The position numbers were made by a program, and so were the translations under genes. A stretch of 64,000 nucleotides of DNA, taken from Flavobacteriales bacterium (GTDB lineage: Bacteria; Bacteroidota; Bacteroidia; Flavobacteriales_E; Vicingaceae). The stretch's first letter is position 1; every line of letters starts with the position of its first letter. Below, one piece after another: positions 25,084-34,384 of the stretch. The notes under the pieces are model-generated. The model had not been told where the DNA came from. It saw only the letters and a list, made by a program, of their open reading frames with translations, and made no database searches. The stretch is taken from contig JABTUP010000006.1 of assembly GCA_015075325.1 (NCBI GenBank), positions 1 through 64,000 of the forward strand, given 5' to 3'.

Positions 25084-26237
25084 AAATACTTATCTTTGCT
25101 TCTCATCCCATACAATACCAAGCACCTATTTATAGAGCTCTACATAATTCTTTTGACCTAAAAGTAATTTATTTATTAAACCAAACAAGTAAACAACAAG
25201 CTGATGCTGGTTTTGGAGTAGAATTTGAATGGGATGTTCCTTTGCTTGATGGATATGATTATGAATATTTAAAAAATTATGCTGATAATCCATCAAGTTC
25301 CAAATACAATGGAATTATTATTAACAATAAAGAGTTACATGCTTTAATGTTAAAAGAACAACCAAGTATTGTTATTATAAACGGATGGTTTCCTAAAGGA
25401 CTCAAACAAATCATCAATTATTGTTATCAAAATAAAATTAAATCGATTTGTAGAGGAGATTCTACCTTATTAATGACCAACAATAAAATTAAAAAAATTG
25501 CAAAAGAGATTTATATCCGAAGTATTCTTCGAAAAATTAATGCTTTTTTGTACGTTGGTAATGAGAATAAAAAGTACTACCTTCATTATGGCGTTAAAGA
25601 GAATCAACTTTACCCTGGTTTACACTGCATCAACACTCCTTTTTTTAAAGAACATTTTAATCAAAATCCAAAAAGAAAATTTGATATTAATTCTATCAAA
25701 ATTGGTTTTGCAGGTAAATTTATAGCTATAAAACAACCTTTATTACTAATTGAAGCGATAAAAAAAAGTAACTACAAAAACAATATACAAGTTCAATTTA
25801 TTGGTGATGGTCCTTTAAAAAAGGATATAATAAATTCTGCTAAACAGAATGATGTTTCAATTAATTTTTTAGGTTTTTTAAACCAATCTGAAATTGTAAA
25901 AAAAGGTTATTCAGCTATTGATTTTTTAGTACTACCATCTACATCAGAAACATGGGGCCTAGTAGTTAATGAAGTAATGACAGGAGGAATTCCATGTATT
26001 GTTTCCAATACAGTTGGTTGCCATACTGACTTAATTAAAGATGGGGAAACAGGTTTTGTTTTTAATTATAAAGATGTAAATGATTTAGCCAAAAAGATAG
26101 ATGCCATGATAACTCTTATGAAAACTAACAACCAACTATTGACTAAAAACGTTTTAAACACTATAGATTTTTTTTCTTTAGACAATACTATAACATCATT
26201 TAAAGATGCTATAAATGGATTAATCACAGAAAGCTAA
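25080..26237 (+). CDS. Glycosyltransferase family 4
   Basis: A 385-residue GT-B enzyme. The start MKILIFASHPIQYQAPIYRAL is typical. The donor half shows IGFAGKFIAIKQPLLLIEAI, VQFIGDGPLKKDI and the E-x7-E motif in LPSTSETWGLVVNEVMTGGIPCI, then DGETGFVF. The start codon overlaps the stop of the preceding scrap in an ATGA pattern. It precedes the candidate polymerase by eight bases. Donor and acceptor are unknown. Confidence 0.92.
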   Translation: MKILIFASHPIQYQAPIYRALHNSFDLKVIYLLNQTSKQQADAGFGVEFEWDVPLLDGYDYEYLKNYADNPSSSKYNGIIINNKELHALMLKEQPSIVIINGWFPKGLKQIINYCYQNKIKSICRGDSTLLMTNNKIKKIAKEIYIRSILRKINAFLYVGNENKKYYLHYGVKENQLYPGLHCINTPFFKEHFNQNPKRKFDINSIKIGFAGKFIAIKQPLLLIEAIKKSNYKNNIQVQFIGDGPLKKDIINSAKQNDVSINFLGFLNQSEIVKKGYSAIDFLVLPSTSETWGLVVNEVMTGGIPCIVSNTVGCHTDLIKDGETGFVFNYKDVNDLAKKIDAMITLMKTNNQLLTKNVLNTIDFFSLDNTITSFKDAINGLITES

Positions 26238-26245
26238 AACTAAGC

Positions 26246-27619
26246 ATGAGTATCAATCAAGCTATCCATAACAAAATATTAGCTCAAAATAAAACTATTC
26301 TTACTGCATCAAGTATTCTGTTAGCTGTATTAATTTTTTTTACTAATTATAACATCTATTCTTGTTTAGGGCTTAGTATTTCTGCATATATTATGTTGCG
26401 TTTTGTATTAATGCTAGGGTACACAATACCTGTTATAGAATTGATGTTATTTTTAGCTGCTGCCCAATGGATTATAGGTCCTTTTATTGATTATCATTCA
26501 AAAGTTTCCCACTATAAAATGCACATGTACGTACCTGAGTTAGAATACATGGAAATTACTGTTCCTGCCTATTTTGTATTTGTTATTGCTTCTTTAAATT
26601 TATTTAGGTTTAACCCTATAGACATTGAATATTTTAAAGATTATATCTCTAAAAACATAAAACTATCTACAATCTTTATTGTTTTAGGAATTGTTTTTAA
26701 CCTCATTCAACCTTTTGCACCTGTTTCTATAAGCTTTGTTGTTTATTTAGGCTCTAATTTAGCTCTTGTTGGTATGGGTTTATTCTTTTTAAGTAAAGCA
26801 TCCTGGACCAACAAGTTGCTATTAACGGCTATCGGTATATCTCCTGTTATCGTAAATTCCATTCGAACTGGAACCTTTCACACGTCTATTATTTGGGGAA
26901 TTTTTATTTTCATTTTTATTACCTTAAACATTAAATTATCCTTTTTTAGAAAAGCTCTAATAATTGCGACCTCATTCTTGTTTCTGACAACTTTGCAACT
27001 TATTAAGCAAGATTATAGAGAACAAATAAATAGTAAATCATTTCAAGGAAATAAATTTGAGCTATTTGTAGATTTATTACTCAACCCTCAAAATACGGAA
27101 GAATTACAAAGTGATGATGAACTCAACAATGTTAATAGCAGATTAAACCAAGGGTGGATTATCTCTAAAATATATGAACGCATACCTGAAAAAAAAGATT
27201 ACCTAAAAGGGGAGACCATTATTGGAGCATTTGAAGCTTTAGTTCCTCGATTTTTATACCCTAATAAAAAAGTAAGTGGTGGAGGAAAAAAAACATTTGA
27301 ATTGCTTACTGGAATTTTTTTACTCGAAAACACAGCAATGGGAACAAGTTTAATGGGAGAGTTTTATGGGAATTATGGTTTTTATGGTGCTCTAATTTCA
27401 TTTTTAATCTGGGGAATTTTACTAAAACTCTTAGTTTCTTTTATCATAAAAAGGCAACAGATTTACCCCATTTTAACTTTCTGTTTACCGATTATATTCT
27501 TTCAAGTGATTAAGGCAGAATCAGACTTGTCTACAGTATTAAATCACTTAGTAAAAAGTTTGGCATTTATCTTAGTTATGATTTTCTTTATTAAGAAGTT
27601 ATTTGTGAAAGAAACTTAA
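26246..27619 (+). CDS. Candidate O-antigen/exopolysaccharide polymerase (Wzy-like)
   Basis: A 457-residue integral membrane protein with about ten or more hydrophobic segments and one long polar loop (about residues 255-360). That loop contains VPRFLYPNKK and is followed by GTSLMGEFYGNYGFYGALI, a pattern found in Wzy-like polymerases of Bacteroidota. Wzy proteins share little sequence, so the call rests on topology, the loop and position among glycosyltransferases; no other polymerase candidate exists in the window. It would join lipid-linked repeat units in the periplasm. Confidence 0.7.
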   Translation: MSINQAIHNKILAQNKTILTASSILLAVLIFFTNYNIYSCLGLSISAYIMLRFVLMLGYTIPVIELMLFLAAAQWIIGPFIDYHSKVSHYKMHMYVPELEYMEITVPAYFVFVIASLNLFRFNPIDIEYFKDYISKNIKLSTIFIVLGIVFNLIQPFAPVSISFVVYLGSNLALVGMGLFFLSKASWTNKLLLTAIGISPVIVNSIRTGTFHTSIIWGIFIFIFITLNIKLSFFRKALIIATSFLFLTTLQLIKQDYREQINSKSFQGNKFELFVDLLLNPQNTEELQSDDELNNVNSRLNQGWIISKIYERIPEKKDYLKGETIIGAFEALVPRFLYPNKKVSGGGKKTFELLTGIFLLENTAMGTSLMGEFYGNYGFYGALISFLIWGILLKLLVSFIIKRQQIYPILTFCLPIIFFQVIKAESDLSTVLNHLVKSLAFILVMIFFIKKLFVKET

Positions 27620-27793
27620 TTAATATAAGTGATTATATTGACATGAGACCTAAAAGAGAAATAGAAAGTGAATTAATGATATAAACTATATAAGATAACA
27701 ATACTGACCAATAAATATACACCAACAGATAATATTCATACTTTAGATAAATATATTAATTTTTAAATAATAGATACAAGAAATAATATAGAG
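27620..27793. other. 174-base AT-rich gap without recognisable content
   Basis: The gap after the polymerase gene is extremely AT-rich and holds no open frame, hairpin or clear promoter that I can support. It precedes the TTG-initiated acyltransferase, which itself is more AT-rich than its neighbours, so the gap may be the left border of an inserted segment. Confidence 0.3.
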
Positions 27794-28774
27794 TTGGAAA
27801 ATAGATCGAAAACAATAGATATAATGAAAGGATTAGGCATAATTGCTGTTGTCGCTGGACATACTTTTAGTGGTACTGTCAAAGATTTTATTTTTCTATT
27901 CCATATGCCTTTATTCTTTTTTATTGGAGGTTATCTTTTTAAAGTCAAACCTAATTTCAAACAATATTTAAATGATAAAACTATTCATTTAATTGTACCC
28001 TATATTTGCTTTCTTATTATCATATATTTTCCTTTTCATTTTTTAAGTATAGGAGCCCTAAATTCTAAAAACATAATGTTATATTTTATTCGCCCTCTTG
28101 TTGGCGGCAAATATTTATTTAGTTATTCAAGTGTTTTTTGGTTTACAACTTGTTTCTTTTTTGTACAGCAATTTTTTAATTACATTATTAATAAATTTCA
28201 AACTAATACCCTTCAAATTATTATATTAACAATGTTATTATTGAGTTATCTAAATTCTTTATTTTTTCCTAATTTCTTTTTGCCATGGAATGCTCATGTA
28301 GTATTGGCAGCTTTACCTATTTTTTATATTGGATATTTATTTAATCAAAAAAAATATTTTATTCCTTTTTACATTATTCTTATATTCTTATTAATAGCAT
28401 TGGCTGGTTTTATTTTCTTAAAAAACAATACTTACGATATGAAATATGCTAATTATGGTATTCCATTTTTAACATTATTCTCAAGCATCATCATTATTCT
28501 TTTTATTAAAAACTTAGCTTCAATTATTTCAAGATTTAAAATAATTGCTAATCCTCTTATTAAATTAGGAAATGCATCTATGGTTATTATGTATCTTCAT
28601 GTTCCCATTATAATATTAATTGAAGAACATTTAAACTTTAATAATTATTTTATATTTATAAGTTCAACTATTTTATCTTATTTATTTTATATAATTTTTT
28701 CTAAGTTCTCTATTACAAAATTTTTATTACTAGGCTCGAAAACAGATTCTGAAAAAATTAAATTCAACTACTAA
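27794..28774 (+). CDS. Acyltransferase 3 family membrane protein (OafA/WecH-like)
   Basis: A 326-residue membrane protein with about ten helices. The family motif RSKTIDIMKGLGIIAVVAGHTF carries the conserved Arg and the catalytic-region His, followed by FLFHMPLFFFIGGYLF. These enzymes move acetyl or other acyl groups from the cytoplasm onto glycans. The start is TTG 27794; the next ATG (27824) would remove the conserved R-x-x-x-I-D block, so TTG is better. The coding sequence is rich in A and T even for this locus. It is followed two bases later by a glycosyltransferase. Confidence 0.87.
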   Translation: MENRSKTIDIMKGLGIIAVVAGHTFSGTVKDFIFLFHMPLFFFIGGYLFKVKPNFKQYLNDKTIHLIVPYICFLIIIYFPFHFLSIGALNSKNIMLYFIRPLVGGKYLFSYSSVFWFTTCFFFVQQFFNYIINKFQTNTLQIIILTMLLLSYLNSLFFPNFFLPWNAHVVLAALPIFYIGYLFNQKKYFIPFYIILIFLLIALAGFIFLKNNTYDMKYANYGIPFLTLFSSIIIILFIKNLASIISRFKIIANPLIKLGNASMVIMYLHVPIIILIEEHLNFNNYFIFISSTILSYLFYIIFSKFSITKFLLLGSKTDSEKIKFNY

Positions 28775-28776
28775 AA

Positions 28777-29757
28777 ATGGTTAAGTCATACCTCATTTAT
28801 AGAAAACATAGATCAGAGTTTAATAGCATAGAAAATGTGTTTAATACCTTATTAACCTATTTAAAAGTAAATAAAGTTGAACTTCCTTTTTTTAGTGAAG
28901 GAATTGTTAATCGACTGAAAAATATTTCATTTGTAAAAAAACTAAAAACAAAACTTTACCACATTACAGGTAACGACCATTATATAATTTTAGGTCTAAA
29001 AAATAGAACTACAGTTTTAACAATTCACGATATTGAAATTTTAAAAAGAAATTCAGGAATTAAACGTCTTTTATTAAAAAAAATATGGTTTGACTGGCCT
29101 ATTAAATATGCAACTTGTATTACCACCATTTCTGAATTTTCAAAAGCAGAAATTCTAAGTATAAGTAATTATAAAACGCCAATTCATGTAATACACAATC
29201 CTTTAACGCTTAAGATTAAGTATTCTCCAAAACCATTCAATTACAATTGTCCTACAATTTTACATATTGGAACAAAAGCGAACAAAAACCTAACTCTACT
29301 AATCAAAGCTTTAAATGGAATAAAATGCCATTTAAACATTATTGGAAAACCTTCTTTCGAACTTGATTCGTTGCTTGATTCAAATAACATTTCATATACT
29401 TTTAAATCAAACCTAACTAACGAAGAAATGATTAAAGAATATGAAAACTGCGACCTATTAGCTTTTGTTTCCACTTATGAAGGATTTGGACTTCCTATTA
29501 TTGAAGCTCAAGCTGCAGGTAGAGTAGTTATAACATCAAATTTAGCATCAATGCCTGAGGTGGCAGGAGATGGAGCTTATTTTGTAAACCCTTATGACAC
29601 GAATGAAATTAGAAAGGGTATTTTAGAACTCATTAATAATGATAATCTAAGAGAAGTCCTAATTCAAAAAGGGTTAGAAAATGTAAAGCATTTTGAACCT
29701 CAAAAAATTGCAAAACAATACCTTGAACTCTATAATCAAGTTTTAAATGAAACCTAA
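28777..29757 (+). CDS. Glycosyltransferase family 4 (mannosyltransferase-like)
   Basis: A 326-residue GT-B enzyme. The acceptor half has TVLTIHDIEIL and TTISEFSKAEIL. The donor half has ILHIGTKANKNLTLLIKAL and the E-x7-E motif in STYEGFGLPIIEAQAAGRVVI, then MPEVAGDGAYFVNPYD, as in WbaZ/MtfB-like mannosyltransferases. It overlaps the next gene by 11 bases, showing tight coupling. Confidence 0.92.
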   Translation: MVKSYLIYRKHRSEFNSIENVFNTLLTYLKVNKVELPFFSEGIVNRLKNISFVKKLKTKLYHITGNDHYIILGLKNRTTVLTIHDIEILKRNSGIKRLLLKKIWFDWPIKYATCITTISEFSKAEILSISNYKTPIHVIHNPLTLKIKYSPKPFNYNCPTILHIGTKANKNLTLLIKALNGIKCHLNIIGKPSFELDSLLDSNNISYTFKSNLTNEEMIKEYENCDLLAFVSTYEGFGLPIIEAQAAGRVVITSNLASMPEVAGDGAYFVNPYDTNEIRKGILELINNDNLREVLIQKGLENVKHFEPQKIAKQYLELYNQVLNET

Positions 29758-30892
29758 AATCCTCATATTCATCGATTGGTATAAACCAGGATTTAAAGCT
29801 GGAGGTCCTATTCGGTCTATTAGTAATTTAGTTGATCAACTTTATGATAAAGCTGAACTATTTATTATTACTAGTAACTGTGATTATTTAGAAAACATCC
29901 CTTACAACACTATAAAAACTGAAGAATGGAATACTGTTGACAATGCTCAGGTATTTTATTTATCTAAGAAAAATACTAATGCAAAAACAATTAAAAAATT
30001 AATAGAAGAAGTTAAACCCAATTGTGTTTATTGTAACAGTTTATTCTCCTATTATTTTTCGTTACTACCCATTTATATTGCAAAAAAACTTAAAATTAGA
30101 ACTGTTCTTGCCGTAAGAGGAATGTTATCAAAAGGTTCGTTGGGGGTAAAAAGTAGAAAAAAAACTTTCTTCTTAAGGTCGGCAAAGTTTATTGGATATT
30201 TTAACAACGTAATTTTTCATGCTACTACTAATGAAGAAAAGAATGACATTGAAAATGCTTTTGGGAAAGACTCGACAATAATTGTAGCCAATAATTTATC
30301 TCAAAAAAAATCAATTACGTTTATCAAAAAATATAAAAATAGTAATGAACTTAAACTTGTTTCTGTTGCTCGTATTTCGCCAGAAAAAAACACCTTATAC
30401 GCTCTTGAATGTCTAAAATATTGTAAAAACAACATCGTGTTTGATATTTATGGTCCAATATATAATCAAGAATATTGGGAAAAATGTAAAATAGCAATTA
30501 ACCATTTACCAAAAAATGTTATTGTTAATTACAAAGGTGTTTTAAATCATGATGATTTAGATACCACACTTACCAACTATCATGCTTTATTCTTACCTTC
30601 TACTGGTGAAAATTTTGGACATATTATTATTGAAGCTATGATAAATTCGTGTGTACCTATTATCTCAGACAAAACTCCATGGAAAGATTTAGAATTCCAA
30701 AAAATTGGTTTTGATTTGCCTCTTGAAAACAAAGAGTTATTCGCCAAAAAAATTGATTTTCTTACTAAAATGTCATCACATGATTTTTGTGAGTACATAA
30801 AAAATGGATATGATTTTTCCATGAATTATATAAATGATGAAAGTCTTATAAAAAACTATTTATATTTGTTCTCAAACCATCACTCTAATTAA
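29747..30892 (+). CDS. Glycosyltransferase family 4
   Basis: A 381-residue GT-B enzyme with FIDWYKPGFKAGGPIRSISNLV at the start (a glycine-rich acceptor-side loop), LAVRGMLSKGSL, LVSVARISPEKNTLYALE, and the E-x7-E motif in LPSTGENFGHIIIEAMINS. This pattern is frequent beside WcaF-type acetyltransferases, and here the WcaF gene starts at the last base of this gene. Its place just before wcaF suggests the two modify the same part of the unit. Confidence 0.92.
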   Translation: MKPKILIFIDWYKPGFKAGGPIRSISNLVDQLYDKAELFIITSNCDYLENIPYNTIKTEEWNTVDNAQVFYLSKKNTNAKTIKKLIEEVKPNCVYCNSLFSYYFSLLPIYIAKKLKIRTVLAVRGMLSKGSLGVKSRKKTFFLRSAKFIGYFNNVIFHATTNEEKNDIENAFGKDSTIIVANNLSQKKSITFIKKYKNSNELKLVSVARISPEKNTLYALECLKYCKNNIVFDIYGPIYNQEYWEKCKIAINHLPKNVIVNYKGVLNHDDLDTTLTNYHALFLPSTGENFGHIIIEAMINSCVPIISDKTPWKDLEFQKIGFDLPLENKELFAKKIDFLTKMSSHDFCEYIKNGYDFSMNYINDESLIKNYLYLFSNHHSN

Positions 30893-31443
30893 TGCAAATA
30901 GAACTAAATAAATACAACAACAGTTGGTACAAACCTGGCAAAAGCAAGTTAACACAATTGCTTTGGTATGTTATTAACGCAATAGTTGTTAATTCTTATA
31001 TTATACCTATTTCATCTTTTAAAGTATTTCTTTTAAGAAGTTTCGGAGCTAAAATTGGAAAAAACGTAAACATCAAACCTAAAGTAAACATTAAATATCC
31101 TTGGAAACTTGAAATTGGTGATTATACATGGATTGGTGAAGAAGTATGGATAGATAACTTAGAAAAAGTTGTTATCGGAAAAAACTGCAGTTTATCTCAA
31201 GGTTCTATGATTTTATGCGGAAATCACCATCATGCCAAATCAACTTTTGATTTAATTGTTAGACCAGTTGTTTTAGAAGATGGAGCATGGATTGGTGCAA
31301 AATCAGTAGTTTGCCCTGGGGTTACATTAAAGACAAACGCTTTATTAACCGTTCATTCAGTTGCAACAAAAAACCTTGAAGCTAATTCAATTTATCAAGG
31401 CAATCCAGCTATTAAGATAAAAGATAGAAAAATTGAATCCTAA
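30892..31443 (+). CDS. wcaF: WcaF-type hexapeptide acetyltransferase
   Basis: A 183-residue left-handed beta-helix acetyltransferase. The hexapeptide repeats run from about residue 55 to 165 (IGKNVNIKPKVNI, LEIGDYTWIGEEVWI, VVIGKNCSLSQGSMI) with the loop CGNHHHAKSTF, which holds the catalytic His, and GAWIGAKSVVCPGVTL. It matches the colanic acid enzyme WcaF in length and in its N-terminal LNKYNNSWYKPG. It would O-acetylate a sugar, possibly fucose, of the lipid-linked unit. It overlaps both neighbours. Confidence 0.9.
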   Translation: MQIELNKYNNSWYKPGKSKLTQLLWYVINAIVVNSYIIPISSFKVFLLRSFGAKIGKNVNIKPKVNIKYPWKLEIGDYTWIGEEVWIDNLEKVVIGKNCSLSQGSMILCGNHHHAKSTFDLIVRPVVLEDGAWIGAKSVVCPGVTLKTNALLTVHSVATKNLEANSIYQGNPAIKIKDRKIES

Positions 31444-32188
31444 AGTTTCCATAATAACTGTTTGTTACAATAGCGAAAAAACTATTGAAGACACGATTAA
31501 ATCAGTGGTAAATCAATCTTATCCTAACATTGAATACATTGTAATTGATGGTGGTTCTACTGATAATACCTTAGCAATTATAGATAAATACAAGGATAAA
31601 ATTTCTACTGTAATTTCTGAAAAGGATAATGGTATCTATGATGCGATAAACAAAGGGATTAAATTGGCAACAGGTGATATCGTGGCAAACCTCAACTCCG
31701 ACGATTTTTATATCGACAGCGATGTAATTACTGACGTTGTAGCAACTTTTGAAAACGAAAAAACTGATACACTTTATGCCGATTTGTATTATGTTGATGC
31801 TGTCGACACCAACAAAATTATTCGCTACTGGAAATCGAAACAATATAAAGATGGTTTGTTTTTAAAAGGTTGGATGCCTCCTCACCCTACTTTTTTTGTA
31901 AAAAAAGAAATTTATGAAAAATACGGTTTGTTCGATTTACAGTTTAAATCGGCTGCCGACTACGAAATAATGTTACGGTTTATTCACCGATTTAAAACCA
32001 GTATTAGCTATTTACCACGAGTAATTGTAAAAATGAGAGTTGGAGGCGTGAGTAATGCTAGCCTAAAAAACAGAATAAAAGCCAATCAGGAAGATAGAAA
32101 AGCTTGGGAAGTAAACGGTTTAAAACCTCATGCTTTTACACTTATTTTTAAGCCTTTATCGAAGTTGATGCAGTTTGTTAGGAAGTAG
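31433..32188 (+). CDS. Glycosyltransferase family 2 (WcaA/WcaE-like)
   Basis: A 251-residue GT-A enzyme with VSIITVCYNSEKTIEDTIKSVVNQ, IDGGSTDNT, EKDNGIYDAINKGI and NLNSDDFYID, then GWMPPHPTFFVKKEIYEKYG. The GIYDAINKG signature is typical of the colanic acid-type GT2 that often starts or extends a fucose-containing unit. The start is TTG 31433, overlapping wcaF by 11 bases; no ATG precedes the conserved core. It is the last plus-strand gene of the locus, facing fcl across 117 bases of repeat-rich DNA. Confidence 0.9.
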   Translation: MNPKVSIITVCYNSEKTIEDTIKSVVNQSYPNIEYIVIDGGSTDNTLAIIDKYKDKISTVISEKDNGIYDAINKGIKLATGDIVANLNSDDFYIDSDVITDVVATFENEKTDTLYADLYYVDAVDTNKIIRYWKSKQYKDGLFLKGWMPPHPTFFVKKEIYEKYGLFDLQFKSAADYEIMLRFIHRFKTSISYLPRVIVKMRVGGVSNASLKNRIKANQEDRKAWEVNGLKPHAFTLIFKPLSKLMQFVRK

Positions 32189-32190
32189 TT

Positions 32191-32203
32191 GGAAGACCGA
32201 AGT
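32191..32203 (+). repeat. Dispersed GGAAGACCGAAGT scrap
   Basis: The 13-base word GGAAGACCGAAGT, followed by tggaagtacgaagtacgaat, begins the gap between two convergent genes. The identical word recurs at 52456-52468 after the rRNA methyltransferase. Such GGAAG-rich words form degenerate interspersed repeats in Bacteroidota intergenic DNA. Confidence 0.55.
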
Positions 32204-32279
32204 TGGAAGTACGAAGTACGAATTATGAGTTGTTGATTTTATGAGTTGGGAAAACTGATAATAGGGAACTGATTCTAGT

Positions 32280-32294
32280 CCTCCCTTTGGGAGG
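32280..32294. terminator. Hairpin and dispersed repeat between convergent genes
   Basis: CCTCCC-TTT-GGGAGG forms a GC-rich six-base-pair hairpin within the word agtcctccctttgggagggt. It stands out in this AT-rich DNA and lies between the converging glycosyltransferase and fcl genes, where a shared terminator is expected, though no long T-tract follows. The same CCCTCCC-GGGAGGG type of element recurs in many Bacteroidota genomes. Confidence 0.5.
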
Positions 32295-32305
32295 GTTGGG
32301 TGGGA

Positions 32306-33235
32306 TTAAAACTCCTTATCCTTCATTTCATCAAAAACGAGTTGAATCCCTTCTTTTAACGAAATTTTACTTTTCCAACCTGCTTTTTCAAGTTTAGATA
32401 CGTCCATTAACTTACGAGGTGTTCCATTTGGTTTAGTAGCATCAAATTTAAATTCACCATCAAAACCAGTAATTTCTTTCATCAAATTGGCTAATTCCAA
32501 CACACTCACATCTGTTCCTGTTCCAATATTAAAAATTTCTTCACCATCGTAATTTTGCATCAAGAAGTAACAAGCGTCTGCCATGTCATCAACATGCAAA
32601 AATTCTCGTTTTGGTGAACCATCACCCCAAATTTCTATCACCTTATCGCCGTTTCTTTTGGCTAAAGTAAATTTTCGAATAAACGAAGCAAACAAGTGCG
32701 ACGATTGTGGGTCGTAATTATCGTTTGGACCATATAAATTGGTTGGCATTACAGAAATAAAATTTGAACCATATTGTCTTCTGTACGATTCGCACAACTT
32801 AATACCAGCAATTTTAGCAATAGCATAAGGTTCGTTCGTCTGCTCTAAAACTCCTGTTAAAAGATATTCCTCTTTTATTGGTTGTGGAGCCATTTTGGGG
32901 TAAATACATGATGAACCCAAAAACAACATTTTTTTTACTTGATAAAGATGTGCTGCATGAATAACATTAAGCTCAATCATTAAGTTATCATAAATAAACT
33001 CGGCACGATATATATTGTTTGCCAAAATACCACCAACCTTAGCTGCCGACATAAACACATAATCAGGTTTTTCGGTTGCAAAAAAATCGTTTACAGCTTG
33101 TTGGTTTCGTAAATCCAATTCTTTCGAAGTTCGAGTAATTAAATTGGTGTAACCTTCCTTCTTAAGCATACGCTCGATGGCAGAACCAACCATTCCACGA
33201 TGTCCGGCAATGTATATTTTATCGTTTTTATTCAT
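32306..33235 (-). CDS. fcl: GDP-L-fucose synthase
   Basis: A 309-residue short-chain dehydrogenase (extended type) that epimerises and reduces GDP-4-keto-6-deoxymannose to GDP-L-fucose with NADPH. The dinucleotide loop is [12 protein letters not shown], the catalytic set is SSCIYPK (Ser) and [10 protein letters not shown] (Tyr, Lys), and [18 protein letters not shown] is the sugar-binding segment of the family. It overlaps the end of gmd by eight bases, so the two steps are co-expressed. It provides the donor for fucosyltransferases in the locus. Confidence 0.97.
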   Translation of the reverse strand: MNKNDKIYIAGHRGMVGSAIERMLKKEGYTNLITRTSKELDLRNQQAVNDFFATEKPDYVFMSAAKVGGILANNIYRAEFIYDNLMIELNVIHAAHLYQVKKMLFLGSSCIYPKMAPQPIKEEYLLTGVLEQTNEPYAIAKIAGIKLCESYRRQYGSNFISVMPTNLYGPNDNYDPQSSHLFASFIRKFTLAKRNGDKVIEIWGDGSPKREFLHVDDMADACYFLMQNYDGEEIFNIGTGTDVSVLELANLMKEITGFDGEFKFDATKPNGTPRKLMDVSKLEKAGWKSKISLKEGIQLVFDEMKDKEF

Positions 33236-34316
33236 GCTGATTTAATATATCGTGTCCGCCAGCTTTAAGGTATTGTTGTTTTTCAAATAATGCTAAGTCC
33301 GACTGAACCATGTCTTTACACAAACTTGCTAAATCGTGTTTGTGTTTCCATCCCAATTCTTTTTGAGCTTTTGTTGGGTCGCCAATCAATAAATCTACTT
33401 CAGTTGGGCGGAAATATTTTGGGTCTATTTCAACAATTACTTCACCTGTAGCTTTATTTGTTCCTTTTTCATTTACTCCTTCTCCACTCCAGGTTACTTC
33501 AATACCTACTTCTTTAAACGACATGGTTACAAAATCGCGAACAGTTGTTGTTGTTCCTGTTGCTAATACATAATCGTCAGCAACTTTTTGTTGCAACATC
33601 AACCACATTCCTTCTACATAATCTTTTGCATGCCCCCAATCGCGTTTAGCATCAATGTTTCCTAAGTATATTTTTTTCTGTAAACCTAATTTAATTTTGG
33701 CAACTCCTCTGGTAATTTTTCTAGTTACAAAAGTTTCACCTCTCAACGGACTTTCGTGGTTAAACAAAATACCATTACAAGCATACATTCCATAAGCTTC
33801 ACGGTAGTTTTTAACTATCCAAAACGCATATAATTTAGCAACTGCATAAGGGCTTCGTGGATAAAATGGAGTAGTTTCCGATTGTGGAACTTCCATTACT
33901 TTTCCGTAAAGTTCTGATGTTGATGCTTGGTAAAAACGAGTCTTTTTTTCTAATCCTAAAATACGGATGGCTTCTAGTAAGCGTAATGCACCTGTTCCAT
34001 CAGCATTTGCAGTATATTCGGGGGTTTCAAACGAAACCTGAACATGCGACATGGCTGCTAAATTGTAAATTTCATCTGGCTGAACTTGCTGAACTATTCT
34101 AATTAAATTGGTAGAATCGGTCATATCGCCATAATGTAAAAAGAATTTTACATTTTTTTCGTGTACATCTTGGTACAAGTGGTCAATTCTATCGGTGTTA
34201 AACAACGAACTTCTTCTTTTAATTCCATGAACTTCGTATCCTTTCGATAATAAAAGTTCTGCTAAATAAGCTCCATCTTGCCCTGTTACTCCTGTAATTA
34301 ATGCTACTTTACTCAT
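33228..34316 (-). CDS. gmd: GDP-mannose 4,6-dehydratase
   Basis: A 362-residue dehydratase that turns GDP-D-mannose into GDP-4-keto-6-deoxy-D-mannose. It shows [19 protein letters not shown] at the start, [17 protein letters not shown], the [15 protein letters not shown] catalytic YxxxK, and [21 protein letters not shown]. The length is typical. It is the first gene of the two-gene fucose operon that runs toward the glycosyltransferases. A promoter must lie in 34317-34384; no full consensus was seen there. Confidence 0.97.
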   Translation of the reverse strand: MSKVALITGVTGQDGAYLAELLLSKGYEVHGIKRRSSLFNTDRIDHLYQDVHEKNVKFFLHYGDMTDSTNLIRIVQQVQPDEIYNLAAMSHVQVSFETPEYTANADGTGALRLLEAIRILGLEKKTRFYQASTSELYGKVMEVPQSETTPFYPRSPYAVAKLYAFWIVKNYREAYGMYACNGILFNHESPLRGETFVTRKITRGVAKIKLGLQKKIYLGNIDAKRDWGHAKDYVEGMWLMLQQKVADDYVLATGTTTTVRDFVTMSFKEVGIEVTWSGEGVNEKGTNKATGEVIVEIDPKYFRPTEVDLLIGDPTKAQKELGWKHKHDLASLCKDMVQSDLALFEKQQYLKAGGHDILNQHE

Positions 34317-34384
34317 ATCAATTTTTATTTATGCAAGTTTAACCATTTATTTTAAAGTTAGATGATATAATTTTAAAAGTAAAA

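Noticed and set aside
32280..32294. GC-rich hairpin as an attachment site
   Set aside because: No integrase or direct repeats flank it; it is better explained as a dispersed repeat or terminator.
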